Made by a program: the position numbers and the translations under genes
In this document: one piece after another, positions 25,953-34,179 of the stretch
Layout: each line of letters opens with the position of its first letter
Numbering within the stretch: the first letter of the stretch is position 1
NCBI RefSeq assembly: GCF_014647875.1
Contig: NZ_BMQA01000003.1
Location: 124,001 to 188,000 of the forward strand
Length of the DNA stretch: 64,000 nt
Source: Streptomyces brasiliensis
GTDB taxonomy: Bacteria > Actinomycetota > Actinomycetes > Streptomycetales > Streptomycetaceae
Direction of reading: 5' to 3'
The notes under the pieces: model-generated
Database searches by the model: none
What the model saw: the letters and a program-made list of their open reading frames with translations, nothing else
What the model was told of the DNA's origin: nothing

Positions 25953-26393
25953 TTACGAGCCAGTTGAGGGCGGCAACCCCTCGGACTTTCGTACGCTCTC
26001 GACGATTCCCAGGACGGCATCCTTTCCGTCTGCGGAAACGTCAGACAGGCGAAGGAGAACGTTTTTGATCTTCGTGTCGCGAAGCAGTGCGAGCAACTCA
26101 AGTTCCTGCACGGTCTTTTCGGCCACGCCGTCGTCGAACCAGTATGCGGGGTCCACACCGAAAAACCCTGCTAGCGCTTCGAGGTGACGCTTCGTCGGGT
26201 TATCGCGCTGCCCAGTCCGCAGGAGCCAGAGGTACTGGGCCGACAGTTTGCCCAGCCCGCGCTTCTCCATGAGTTCGGCCACCTCGGCGTTACTGAAGGG
26301 GCCGCGGTCCGGCGGGTGCACTGTGTCGAACAGGCGGTTTAGGCGGTCCATGAGCCCCCTGGGGCTCACCTGGCCTTCGGTCGAGTCTTTCAT
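25953..26393 (-). CDS. XRE-type helix-turn-helix regulator
   Basis: Start ATG 26393 is preceded by AGGAAAGG. The 146-residue protein has an extended XRE HTH at about residues 30-80 (FSNAEVAELMEKRG, then LSAQYLWLLRTGQRDNPT and LAGFFGVDPAYWF). That pattern is typical of Streptomyces XRE proteins paired with MAB_1171c genes. It probably regulates its own operon from the region 26394-26470. The C-terminal ~60 residues may bind the protease or a ligand. Confidence 0.8.
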   Translation of the reverse strand: MKDSTEGQVSPRGLMDRLNRLFDTVHPPDRGPFSNAEVAELMEKRGLGKLSAQYLWLLRTGQRDNPTKRHLEALAGFFGVDPAYWFDDGVAEKTVQELELLALLRDTKIKNVLLRLSDVSADGKDAVLGIVESVRKSEGLPPSTGS

Positions 26394-27131
26394 GATCCTT
26401 TCCTGGGTGGACTTCGTCGTCACTTCAAGCACCCTACCCCGCGATAAACGTGAGTTGACGAGCTGATCCACTGTATGGAAAGTTCTTCCTCACCAGCACG
26501 TTTCCGTGTGACGCGTACCGCCTGTTTCAGGTCGGCCTGTCCGTTTCTACCGGCAGGAGTATGCCGGGTGGCGTGGCGCAAGCCACATTCAGCCAGCGAC
26601 ATAGGTCACGTCTGGCATGCAGGATTTTATCTTCGACCGGAAAGCGTGGAGGCGGCAGTGAAAGCACCCCGCCCACCCCGCATTTCCACTGCGGGGAATA
26701 ACAGACATCCGTTCCAATTCGGGCACAATGACACGCTCTCGGCGTTCGAGGCAACCGCGGCAACGGTGCGCTTCGACGCGTGGGTGCGTCCCAGGTCGCG
26801 CCGTACGGGCACTTGCGGCACACGATCACCCGGTGACTCTCTGCAACCAGTACAGAGTTTAAGAACCAAGTCTGGATCTTGACACGGGTCCGTGCGTATG
26901 TTCGTCGTCCCCGGGCAGCCCGCCTGCCGCGACGGACGTGAGGAGACCACGACGACGGACCGGACCGCGAAGGTCCACAAACAGCGACGGCGCCCGAGAG
27001 CGGTAACTCACGGACGCCGAACGCTAAGTGGCACACCCGCCCCGGCAAGGACGGGAGATTGCCCACCATCACCACGCTGAGTCCTTCCAAGCGGCGCGTC
27101 AGCGTGGCAACACTGCAAAGGGGAGTATCGC
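26394..27131. other. divergent intergenic region, no gene recognised
   Basis: About 740 bp lie between the leftward XRE operon and the rightward replication genes. Several open frames exist but lack codon bias. The stretch has some AT-richer patches (26440-26480 and around 26850-26880) that may hold promoters. I found no clear inverted repeat or iteron here. Confidence 0.5.
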
Positions 27132-27278
27132 ATGCCTCCTGCCCTGCGCAAAAGGCCCTTCCGCCTGGCCTGCGCGGCAGCCACCTCCGCCTCGGCGCCT
27201 CAGCGCCCCGAGCCGGACCGCACCATGCTGGCCCCGGCCAGCCGCCGGACCCGCCCGCTCATCGGGAGTGGCCGATGA
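27132..27278 (+). CDS. 48-residue protein upstream of the Rep-like gene
   Basis: ATG 27132 has a strong ribosome site (AAAGGGGAG) and the frame ends in an ATGA overlap with the Rep-like gene at 27275. Codon use is GC3-rich like its neighbours. The product is short, basic and Ala/Arg/Pro-rich (starts MPPALRKRPFRLACAAA). It may serve mainly to couple translation to the downstream gene, a common device in plasmid replication control. Confidence 0.5.
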   Translation: MPPALRKRPFRLACAAATSASAPQRPEPDRTMLAPASRRTRPLIGSGR

Positions 27279-28162
27279 GCAGCGAAGCCCGCGACTGGGT
27301 GTGGGAGCACAGCTCCAGCCGGGGGACGGCGCGTCTGGTCCTGCTGTCGATCGCTGACCGAGTGGGCGACGAGCAGTGCGTCTCCTGGGCCTCGCTGTCG
27401 AGCCTGGCCAAGCGCACCCGCGCCTCCGTCTCCACGGTCCGCGAGGCCATCGACCGTCTGGTCGACGCCGGTGAGCTGGAGCAGCTTGACGACCTCACCG
27501 GCCCGCAGCGCAGCACCGTCTACCGCCTCCCCCTCGCCGCCAAGGCCGTGGCAGAGACCGTGGACGACGAGGACGCCGACCAGGCGTCGGCGGAGGGGAC
27601 CGAGGCCATCCCGGCGCTGCGGATCTCGGCCCTGCGGCGCTACAACATCCGCCCGCGTGAGGTGCCGGAATCCCCTGCGAGGGCCCGGAAACCGGCAGTA
27701 CCGGAATCCGGCAGGTCCGGACGGAAACCGGCACAGCGACGTGCCGGGAACCGGCACAGCGATGTACCGGAAACCGGCACACAGAACCGTAGTGAACCGG
27801 ATTTGAACCGGAGGTACAGCAGTGGTGGTGCTGCCGTCTGCTCAGCTGCCGAGTGGCAGGTCGACCCAGCCACCCACACCTGGGCCCGCGAGCAGGGGCA
27901 CCTCGACCGTCTGGGCGAGCAGGGCCTGCAGGCGGCCGACGCGAAGTGGCGTGCCCACCGCTCCGGCTTCAAGCCGAGGCCGGCGGCTGCGTGGGCTGCC
28001 GACTGGCGTTCCTGGGTCGCCCGGGAGCACCCCCCTGGCCGCCCGAACCTCTACGCCGTGCACGGCACGGGTCCCGGCCAGCCCGGCGGCATGACGCGGG
28101 CAGAGGCCCACACCGCCGCACTTCTCGCCGCCCTGAACGAGCCGACCGGAACGGAGCAGTAG
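27275..28162 (+). CDS. HTH_36-type plasmid protein, probable replication initiator
   Basis: ATG 27275 is chosen for the ATGA overlap with the small gene. The 295-residue protein has an N-terminal winged HTH (about residues 15-90: WASLSSLAKRTRASVSTVRE, then RLVDAGELEQL) of the helix_turn_helix_36 type seen in plasmid and phage replication proteins. The middle (residues ~135-180) is low-complexity and is encoded by DNA with iteron-like repeats. A C-terminal part (WQVDPATHTWAREQG) is rich in Trp and Ala. The iterons inside the gene support a replication role, as in Streptomyces plasmids with iterons in rep. Family placement is moderate. Confidence 0.6.
   Translation: MSSEARDWVWEHSSSRGTARLVLLSIADRVGDEQCVSWASLSSLAKRTRASVSTVREAIDRLVDAGELEQLDDLTGPQRSTVYRLPLAAKAVAETVDDEDADQASAEGTEAIPALRISALRRYNIRPREVPESPARARKPAVPESGRSGRKPAQRRAGNRHSDVPETGTQNRSEPDLNRRYSSGGAAVCSAAEWQVDPATHTWAREQGHLDRLGEQGLQAADAKWRAHRSGFKPRPAAAWAADWRSWVAREHPPGRPNLYAVHGTGPGQPGGMTRAEAHTAALLAALNEPTGTEQ
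27686..27812. repeat. iteron-like repeats inside the Rep-like gene
   Basis: The core CGGAAACCGGCACA occurs at 27722, 27745 and 27768, exactly 23 bp apart. A weaker in-phase copy is at 27791, further copies start at 27686 and 27702, and a TGAACCGGA pair lies at 27793 and 27804. Because 23 is not a multiple of 3, the repeats are read in different frames and give no protein repeat. This indicates selection on the DNA itself. An origin of replication bound by the initiator is the likeliest role. Confidence 0.65.
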
Positions 28163-28164
28163 CC

Positions 28165-28881
28165 GTGGACCGCCGTGAAATCGCCGCCCTGCTGGCCTAC
28201 ATCGGCCGACTTGACCCCCGCACCATCCGCACCGACCAGGGCGAGGCACGCGACCAGCTCGCACAGTGGCACGAGTTGCTTGGCGACGTGCCGATGGCCA
28301 CTTCGCACGGCTGGGACGCCCGCGTCGCCGCCCGCCAGCACATCAGAGTCTCGCCGTACCAGATCCTGCCCGCGGACGTGGCCCGCCCCTGGGAGAGCTA
28401 CCGGCGCGACCGCCTGGCCCGGCACTCCGATCCCACGCCGTCCGCCGACCCGGACGACCAGGCCGCCTGGACCGCCGAGCTGGTCGGCACCCGCCGCGCC
28501 GTCGCCACCGGCACCGCGCAGCCCGCCCAGGCCAGAGCCATCACCAGCGGTCGCGACCGGATCGACCCGAGGCTGGAGGCGCGGCTGCGACAGATCGGCT
28601 CCTGCATCCCGCCCGCCGCCCGAGCCGCCCTCGCCCCCTACCGGCCCGCCCGCGCAGCCCGCGAGGCCGCCGTCGCGCAGGGACTGCCCGACGCCCTGAG
28701 CGTCAAGTGCGAGTGGTGCCTGGCCCAGCCCGGCGAGCCGTGTCGTCGCCGCCGGATCGGCCCCGACGACGGCGTCCGCACGACCGCCCCGCGCGCCACC
28801 CCGCACCCCGGCCGCGTCGACCTCGCCGCCGCCCAGCAGACCCAGCAGAGCGAGCAGGTCCAGCAGCCCGCGCTGGCCTGA
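28165..28881 (+). CDS. plasmid protein with C-terminal zinc-finger-like motif
   Basis: GTG 28165 is two bases after the Rep-like stop. The 238-residue protein is mostly helical and Ala/Arg-rich. Near residue 186 it has CEWCLAQPGEPC, then a basic stretch and HPGR, which fits the C-x2-C-x7-C...H zinc motif found in many actinophage and plasmid proteins. It could be a second replication or DNA-binding protein. No enzyme motif is visible. Confidence 0.55.
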   Translation: MDRREIAALLAYIGRLDPRTIRTDQGEARDQLAQWHELLGDVPMATSHGWDARVAARQHIRVSPYQILPADVARPWESYRRDRLARHSDPTPSADPDDQAAWTAELVGTRRAVATGTAQPAQARAITSGRDRIDPRLEARLRQIGSCIPPAARAALAPYRPARAAREAAVAQGLPDALSVKCEWCLAQPGEPCRRRRIGPDDGVRTTAPRATPHPGRVDLAAAQQTQQSEQVQQPALA

Positions 28882-29035
28882 CCGGCGCATCGGCGCGTGC
28901 CTCCCGGCGCACCGCCACCCCAACATCACCGTCCCGCCCCGGATGCGGCGCACGCCCGCGCGCCGTAGCCGGCACCCGACGCCGCGCCCAGCGCCCGCCC
29001 AGCCGGCCGACGCGGCAGCACATCGGAGACCACCC

Positions 29036-29677
29036 TTGCGTCACATCACCACCCACGACGCGCCGGCCACCGGCCTGCGCAGTATCGGAGACACCAGCTG
29101 GCACACCCAGGGAGCGTGCCACGGCATGGACGTCGAGGACGCTGACGCCGTCTTCTTCCCGCTCCCGCGGGACCACGAAGCCATAGCCGAGGCGAAGGAG
29201 CTGTGCGGCTGGTGCCCGGTACGCAGCGACTGCCTCAACTTCGCCCTGGAAAACGTTCTCAAGGAGGGCATCTGGGGTGGCCTCACCGAGGCCGAGCGGC
29301 GTCCCTGGCACGACGGACTGCACCAGCGCCTCGACTACCGACGCGTCACGTCCTTCTTCCTGGGACGCGACGTGCATCTGACCGAGGCCGAGCGGCAGGT
29401 CGTCATCGACCACGCCTACGTACGCGGCTGGCGGCCCGACCGGCTCGCCACCGCCCTGCAGATCAGCCACAAGCACGCCCGTGACCTGCTCCGGCAGGCG
29501 GCCAACAAGGTGTTCGACCGCGACCGCACCTACGGCGTGCCGCGGCCCAAGAAGAAGCGGAAGAAGACCGCCCCAGCAGCAGGCGGCCCCGCGCCCGCCG
29601 CACCCGGCACACAGCAGCCGGCAGCCCGCCCGGCAGCGTCGACTCCGGCGCACGCCTCTCTCGGAAAGGCCGCATGA
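29036..29677 (+). CDS. WhiB-family iron-sulfur transcription factor
   Basis: TTG 29036 with GGAGA upstream is the best start; the frame is open further upstream. The 213-residue protein has the four WhiB cysteines: one in TQGACHG, then CGWCPVRSDC (CxxC plus a fourth Cys), and the GIWGG turn motif. The C-terminal half is longer than usual, with an HTH-like stretch (DRLATALQISHKHARDLLRQ) and a basic tail with KKKRKK. WhiB proteins bind a 4Fe-4S cluster and regulate with sigma factors. Element-borne WhiB genes are common and may control transfer. Confidence 0.9.
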   Translation: MRHITTHDAPATGLRSIGDTSWHTQGACHGMDVEDADAVFFPLPRDHEAIAEAKELCGWCPVRSDCLNFALENVLKEGIWGGLTEAERRPWHDGLHQRLDYRRVTSFFLGRDVHLTEAERQVVIDHAYVRGWRPDRLATALQISHKHARDLLRQAANKVFDRDRTYGVPRPKKKRKKTAPAAGGPAPAAPGTQQPAARPAASTPAHASLGKAA

Positions 29678-31305
29678 CCCACCCCCTCCTGTCCCTCAGC
29701 GCCGTTCCGGACCTCCCTCTCCTCCTCGCCGCCGTCGTGCCCGCCGCCGTCGTGCTGGTGCTGACCGCCTGGACGATCCGGCGCCGAAGCACGCGCCCGC
29801 AGAAACGTCTCAGCGATCCGGCGGTCAAGGTCGCTGCCCTTGCCGCCCTCGGCTGTACTTGCTACTCCGGGGACACGAGCTGGCGGTTCGCCGCCGACTA
29901 CCTCGACATGGCCGGCGCCGCCGAGCGAGCCGGCATGTTCGCCGCGGCCGAGCTGGCGCTCTTCGCGACGGCGCTGATGGCACGGCAGAACCTGGCCACC
30001 GAGGGCGCCCCCGGCCTGCCGGGCACGCTGGTCTGGGTGATCACCACAGTTCAGGTGATCCCCGCCTATGCCGAGAGCGGTCCTATCGGCGGCACGGTAA
30101 GGGCCTTCGTCGGGCCGGTCATGGCGGCGATGCTGTGGCACCTCGCGATGGGGATCGAGCTGCGCCTGCGCACCCCGGGTGCCGCCTCCCACGGACTGAT
30201 CGCCGTCCTGGGGCGGGAAGCACGCGAGCGGCTGCTGTCCCGCCTAGGGATCGCCGCACGCGACCGCGACGCCGCGCAGATCACCCGGGACCGGGCCACC
30301 GCCCGCGCAGTCGCCCTCGCCGCCCGCCTCGCCGAACGCACACCCGAGCAGCAACAGAGCCGAGGCGGCCGGCGGCTGACGCGGCGCCTGTCGAAGGCGG
30401 TCGGCAGGGCTTCGGTCGGGACCGACGCCCGCCAGCGCGCGCAACTGCTCGACCAGCTCGCCGCGCGCCGACACGCACTCGCGCTCGCCACGGTCCCGCT
30501 TCCCTCCCCTTGGTCCCCGGCGCACACCACCTCGACGGCAGCCACGGTCCCCTCACAGCCGGCTTCGAAAGCGCCGGTCCCCGTAGACGGTCCCGACAAG
30601 TCGGTCGGGGACCGGGGACCGAGCGCTCCGCGGGGACCGGTCCCCGAAATCACGGACTCCGAGGAGTCAGCTAACACGGGGACCGAGGGCGAGAACGCGG
30701 GGACCAGGGTGGGGACCCAGGCCACAGAAGCAGGTGCGGTCCCGGGGACCGGTCCCGCCAATCCGGAAGCCTCGCAGGAAGACGCCGGAGGCGCGGGGAC
30801 CGACCGCACTTCGCGAGAAACGCCTGCTCAGGGCCCGGATCCGCATCGGGGACCGAACGCCGCCGAGTCGGGGACCGAGCCCACCGGGGACCGGGGACCG
30901 AACGACACCGACACGGGGACCGAGCCCACCGGGGACCGGGGACCGAACGACACCGACACGGGGACCGAGCCCACCGGGGACCGGGGACACAAGGTCCCCC
31001 TCCGCCGGAAGGCGACCACGAAACCCCGGCCTAAGACCAAGGGGAAGCGCACCCGGTCCCGCACCCCGCAGACGCAGCGTCCGCCGCGCGAGCCGGAGCA
31101 GTCGGTGGACCAGCTCGTCCAGCAGGTCCGTCCACACGTCCCTGCCCTGCTCGAACGGGACGGCAACGAGTCCGTCACCCGGGTCCAGCTGCGAGAGATC
31201 CTCCGCCGCGAGGGCCTGAAAGGCGGCCGGAACGACCGACTCAGCCTCGTCCTCCAGCAACTGCGGAGCGAGGACACCACTACAGCAAGGAGCACCGCCC
31301 CGTGA
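29674..31305 (+). CDS. Spd-like multi-pass membrane protein with repeat-rich tail
   Basis: ATGA overlap with the WhiB gene. The 543-residue protein has about four membrane segments in the first 170 residues. Its central part (SWRFAADYLDMAGAAERAGM, later VQVIPAYAESGPIGGTVRAF) is typical of membrane proteins found on Streptomyces integrative plasmids. The C-terminal third is charged, Pro/Gly/Thr-rich and contains a 15-residue unit repeated three times (TGDRGPNDTDTGTEP type). That part is encoded by a dense array of the heptamer GGGGACC. It may take part in plasmid spread, but no function is proven. Confidence 0.6.
   Translation: MTHPLLSLSAVPDLPLLLAAVVPAAVVLVLTAWTIRRRSTRPQKRLSDPAVKVAALAALGCTCYSGDTSWRFAADYLDMAGAAERAGMFAAAELALFATALMARQNLATEGAPGLPGTLVWVITTVQVIPAYAESGPIGGTVRAFVGPVMAAMLWHLAMGIELRLRTPGAASHGLIAVLGREARERLLSRLGIAARDRDAAQITRDRATARAVALAARLAERTPEQQQSRGGRRLTRRLSKAVGRASVGTDARQRAQLLDQLAARRHALALATVPLPSPWSPAHTTSTAATVPSQPASKAPVPVDGPDKSVGDRGPSAPRGPVPEITDSEESANTGTEGENAGTRVGTQATEAGAVPGTGPANPEASQEDAGGAGTDRTSRETPAQGPDPHRGPNAAESGTEPTGDRGPNDTDTGTEPTGDRGPNDTDTGTEPTGDRGHKVPLRRKATTKPRPKTKGKRTRSRTPQTQRPPREPEQSVDQLVQQVRPHVPALLERDGNESVTRVQLREILRREGLKGGRNDRLSLVLQQLRSEDTTTARSTAP
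30546..30999. repeat. array of 21 GGGGACC heptamers
   Basis: The heptamer GGGGACC occurs 17 times on the plus strand (30607, 30614, 30632, 30678, 30699, 30711, 30744, 30795, 30848, 30870, 30886, 30893, 30915, 30931, 30938, 30960, 30976). It occurs four times reversed (30546, 30576, 30639, 30993). The copies fall in all three reading frames of the membrane-protein gene. A 45-bp tandem unit accounts for only part of them. A protein-binding array, for instance for DNA transfer or partition, is the most natural reading. Confidence 0.7.
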
Positions 31306-31493
31306 AGACCTGCCACCAGTTCAACACCGTCCGCGCGGAGTACGAGCGGGAGATCGGCTTCATGCTCGCCCACTCCAAGCGGCACGAGGGCAGGCCGGCG
31401 GCGAAATCCAGCGCGAAGCAGGCTGCATCGACGAAGCAGCGGATGGCACGGGCGCTCAGCAGCCACGTCGGTCGCTGCCCCGAGTGCGGCTGA
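31302..31493 (+). CDS. small basic protein with C-terminal CPECG
   Basis: A 63-residue protein starting with GTG in a GTGA overlap with the membrane-protein gene. It is Lys/Arg/Ala-rich, has a Cys and two His residues in the first 27, and ends in GRCPECG. It may bind a metal or nucleic acid. No family is recognised. Confidence 0.55.
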   Translation: MKTCHQFNTVRAEYEREIGFMLAHSKRHEGRPAAKSSAKQAASTKQRMARALSSHVGRCPECG

Positions 31494-31576
31494 ACCTGCA
31501 AAACCCCAGCTCAGCGCCCCTAATCGCAACCGGTGGCCCGGCTCCGTGCCGGCCGCCGCACTTGAGGAGAAACGCC

Positions 31577-31813
31577 GTGATCGCGCGACCTACTCGCTCA
31601 TCCGAGCCCACAGTCGTCGAGGCCGGCGCCTGGGCGGACGTCCTGGTCCGCCGGCGGCTCCTGCACGCGGCCGTCCTTACGCCGAGCGGCCAGTGGCTCG
31701 TCCAGGACCAGCCCGACGGACCCGTCCGCGTCCTCATAGGACCGGCCGACGTCCTCGCGCTGGCCGCAACCACCCAGCACCACACCCGCTCTACGAGGCC
31801 CGAATCCCGATGA
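31577..31813 (+). CDS. 78-residue hypothetical protein upstream of mobC
   Basis: GTG 31577 with GAGGAGA nine bases upstream; the frame also extends back to 31484. The short protein (ADVLVRRRLLHAAVLTPSGQ, then PDGPVRVLIGPADVLALA) is probably a small beta-rich fold. It ends in an ATGA overlap with the mobC-like gene. Function unknown, but location puts it in the mobilization operon. Confidence 0.55.
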   Translation: MIARPTRSSEPTVVEAGAWADVLVRRRLLHAAVLTPSGQWLVQDQPDGPVRVLIGPADVLALAATTQHHTRSTRPESR

Positions 31814-32421
31814 CGAACCCCACCCAGAACGGCACCACCCCGGAACCTGCTGGTGACTCCAACTCGGTCTCGGGGCGAGCAAGTTATCCCCTTGGATACT
31901 CCGCCTTGAGCGGAGTATCCAAGGGTTCCCCTACCCCTGGGGGGCAGGGGCTCGTCCGGCGCCGGGGGACGCCAGACGAGGAGGCTGCGACCGAGGGCGG
32001 ATCGCAGCCAGAGGGGATAAAGGACGGACGTGAGCAGCCGCGCACGCGCCGCCGCAAGTACCAGCGTCGCCAGCGCCCCCACGTCCGCAACACCCGCTTC
32101 AGCGACGACGAACTCGCCCTCGTGACCGCCGGCGCGAAGGCCGCCGGCCTCACTCTCGCTGGCTTCCTCGCCCGCGCTGCCCTGTCCGCCGCCCGCGACC
32201 TTGAACGGACCGCGAGTGCCGTCGCCGGCGAGCGTGAGGTGATCGCCGAGTTGTTCGCCGCCCGTCGGCACCTCGGTCACATCGGCGGCAACTTGAACCA
32301 GATCGCCCGAGCGGTCAACGCCGGAGGGCACCCGCACGAACTCGACGTGGTCATCGCGGCCACCGACCGCGCAGTCCAGCGCGTCCAGCACGCCACCGAC
32401 CGGCTCCTCCACCAGGACTAG
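31810..32421 (+). CDS. mobC: MobC-like relaxosome accessory protein
   Basis: The 203-residue protein has a ~80-residue low-complexity N-terminus and then a ribbon-helix-helix-like domain with RNTRFSDDELALVTAGAKAAG and LTLAGFLARAAL. The MobC signature LGHIGGNLNQIARAVN follows near residue 157. MobC proteins help the relaxase open DNA at oriT. It lies immediately upstream of the relaxase gene (15-bp gap). The N-terminal low-complexity part is encoded by DNA with strong inverted repeats, which may be the oriT itself. Confidence 0.85.
   Translation: MTNPTQNGTTPEPAGDSNSVSGRASYPLGYSALSGVSKGSPTPGGQGLVRRRGTPDEEAATEGGSQPEGIKDGREQPRTRRRKYQRRQRPHVRNTRFSDDELALVTAGAKAAGLTLAGFLARAALSAARDLERTASAVAGEREVIAELFAARRHLGHIGGNLNQIARAVNAGGHPHELDVVIAATDRAVQRVQHATDRLLHQD
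31889..31950. other. candidate oriT inverted repeats inside mobC
   Basis: A perfect 16-bp inverted repeat has its left arm at 31889-31904 and right arm at 31910-31925 with loop CTTGA. A second hairpin with arms CCCCTG (31934-31939) and CAGGGG (31945-31950) follows nine bases later. Both lie in the poorly conserved start of the mobC-like gene, about 500 bp before the relaxase gene. Relaxase origins typically have such a hairpin next to the nick site. The nick position itself cannot be assigned by eye. Confidence 0.55.
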
Positions 32422-32436
32422 GACCCCCTCACCGGC

Positions 32437-34179
32437 ATGATCCCCAGGATCCAGAAGCGCGGACAGCGCACCATCGGCCTCCTCTCCTACCTCTACGGGC
32501 CGGGCAAGTTCGAAGAGCACACCGACCCGCACCTGGTCGCCTCCTGGGATGGCAACGCCCCCGACCCCGGCCGTGACCCGTCCGCCACGCTCAAACAGCT
32601 CCAGCAGCTCCTCGATCAGCCCGTCGAGAACGTCGAGCAGGCCGACCGGCCCAAGAAGCATGTGTGGCACCTCTCGGTCCGCAACGCCGAAGAAGACCGT
32701 ATTCTGAGCGACGAGGAATGGGGCGAGGTCGCCCGGCGCATGGTGGCCGCCGCCGGCATCGACGACCCCGAGGAAGGCGCCGGATGCCGATGGGCGGCGG
32801 TCCGGCACGCCGACGACCACATCCACATCATCGCCACCCTCGTGCGCGAGGACGGGTTCAAGCCCGACCTCGACCACGACGCCGTCCGGGTCCAGGCCCA
32901 AGCCCGCACCCTCGAAGCCGAACTCGGCCTGCGCCGCCTGAACAAGGGCGACGGCACCGGCGCGAAGCGACCCACCAGCGCTGAGCGCCACAAGGCCGAG
33001 CGCCAGGGCCGCGAGCGCACCGCCCGCGAGGAACTGCGGGAAACGGTACGGCGCGCGGTGACCGGCGCGAGGAGCGACGAGGAATTCTTCGACCGGCTCG
33101 CCGCCGCCGGACTCCTGATCCGCAAGCGTGCCGCCCCCTCCGGCGACCTCCTCGGATACAAGGTCGCTCTGCCCGACGACCTCAACAAGGACGGCGAGCC
33201 GGTCTTCTACCCCGGCGCACGCCTCGCCCCCGACCTCTCGCTGCCCCGCATCCGAGAGCGCTGGTCCGGCGACGCCCAGGAGAACCCAGCCGCCCGGCAA
33301 CAGCAAGCACCCCGGACAGGACCGGGCGCTCCGGCCTCCGCCCGCCGCAACACGGCATCAGCCGCCTGGCAGGCCGTCCTCGTCGTCGAGCACGGCGACG
33401 ATGCGATCGCCGCTGCCCACATCGCCGCGGTCGGCGAGGTCCTGGATGCCCTCGCAAAGACGTCCGCCGCCCACACCCGCCGCGAACTCCGGGACGCGGC
33501 TACGGCCTTCGAACGTGCCTCGCGCTCCCATGTCCGCGCCGTACGCGGGCACGACCGAGCCCTGCGGCAGGCCGGCCGCGACCTCGTCCACGGCGGCCCG
33601 GCCCTCGGCCGCGGTGAGGACGGCGCCACCACGGCGATGGCCATCGACATGCTGTTCTTCCTCATCACTGCCGCCGCGCACTGGCACGCCAGAAAGGGCC
33701 ACGCTCAGCAGGCCGAGGCCGCCGCCCGGGCCGCCGAGCACCTGCGTACCGCCTACCAGACCGCCGCCGCCCAGCCCCTCGGAGCGCTCTACCAACGAGG
33801 CCGGCGTATGAGCCGGCCGATACTCCAGCGGCAGACCGTGCTGCTGCGCGAGGCGCTGCCGGAGCTGGCCGAGCAGATCCTCGCCGAGCCCGGCTGGTAC
33901 GCCCTGGCAGCGACCATCGCGGAGGCAGAAGCCGCCGGCCACGACCCGGCCACCCTCCTGTCCGACGTAGCCGAACGCCGTGAACTCGGTACCGCGGACT
34001 CCGTGAGCGACGTACTCGTGTGGCGGATGCGGCGGACGGCCGACCTGCCCGCAGACGCCTCCCACCTGCCCGAGAGCAGCACCACGGGGAGCCGGTCCGC
34101 AACGCGCGGGACGACGACCAGGACCTCCGCGCCCGGCAGGCGGCGCAGCGGAGAGGAGGCATCGCGTAAGACGCGGTGA
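32437..34179 (+). CDS. mobA: MobP-type relaxase/mobilization nuclease
   Basis: A 580-residue relaxase. The N-terminal domain has the three-histidine metal motif RHADDHIHIIATLV near residue 124 (HxDxHxH), preceded by KHVWHLSVRN, which fits the relaxase/mobilization nuclease family. A candidate nicking tyrosine is in SYLYGPGKF near residue 20. The C-terminal half is helical and varies in this family. It should nick oriT and pilot single-stranded DNA. The ATG at 32437 follows the mobC gene closely. Confidence 0.9.
   Translation: MIPRIQKRGQRTIGLLSYLYGPGKFEEHTDPHLVASWDGNAPDPGRDPSATLKQLQQLLDQPVENVEQADRPKKHVWHLSVRNAEEDRILSDEEWGEVARRMVAAAGIDDPEEGAGCRWAAVRHADDHIHIIATLVREDGFKPDLDHDAVRVQAQARTLEAELGLRRLNKGDGTGAKRPTSAERHKAERQGRERTAREELRETVRRAVTGARSDEEFFDRLAAAGLLIRKRAAPSGDLLGYKVALPDDLNKDGEPVFYPGARLAPDLSLPRIRERWSGDAQENPAARQQQAPRTGPGAPASARRNTASAAWQAVLVVEHGDDAIAAAHIAAVGEVLDALAKTSAAHTRRELRDAATAFERASRSHVRAVRGHDRALRQAGRDLVHGGPALGRGEDGATTAMAIDMLFFLITAAAHWHARKGHAQQAEAAARAAEHLRTAYQTAAAQPLGALYQRGRRMSRPILQRQTVLLREALPELAEQILAEPGWYALAATIAEAEAAGHDPATLLSDVAERRELGTADSVSDVLVWRMRRTADLPADASHLPESSTTGSRSATRGTTTRTSAPGRRRSGEEASRKTR

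Noticed and set aside
26475..26882. 135-codon frame between the XRE and Rep-like genes
   Set aside because: No ribosome site and no codon bias; treated as intergenic.
26879..26902. TTGACA followed by TATGTT, resembling a sigma-70 promoter
   Set aside because: The spacer is only 12 bp, too short for a normal promoter.
30870..31004. 45-bp tandem repeats considered as a CRISPR array or minisatellite
   Set aside because: There are no unique spacers, the unit is in frame and coding, and the underlying signal is the GGGGACC heptamer.
31456..33306. 616-codon minus-strand open frame
   Set aside because: Antisense to mobC and the relaxase; product is Gly/Val-rich without motifs.
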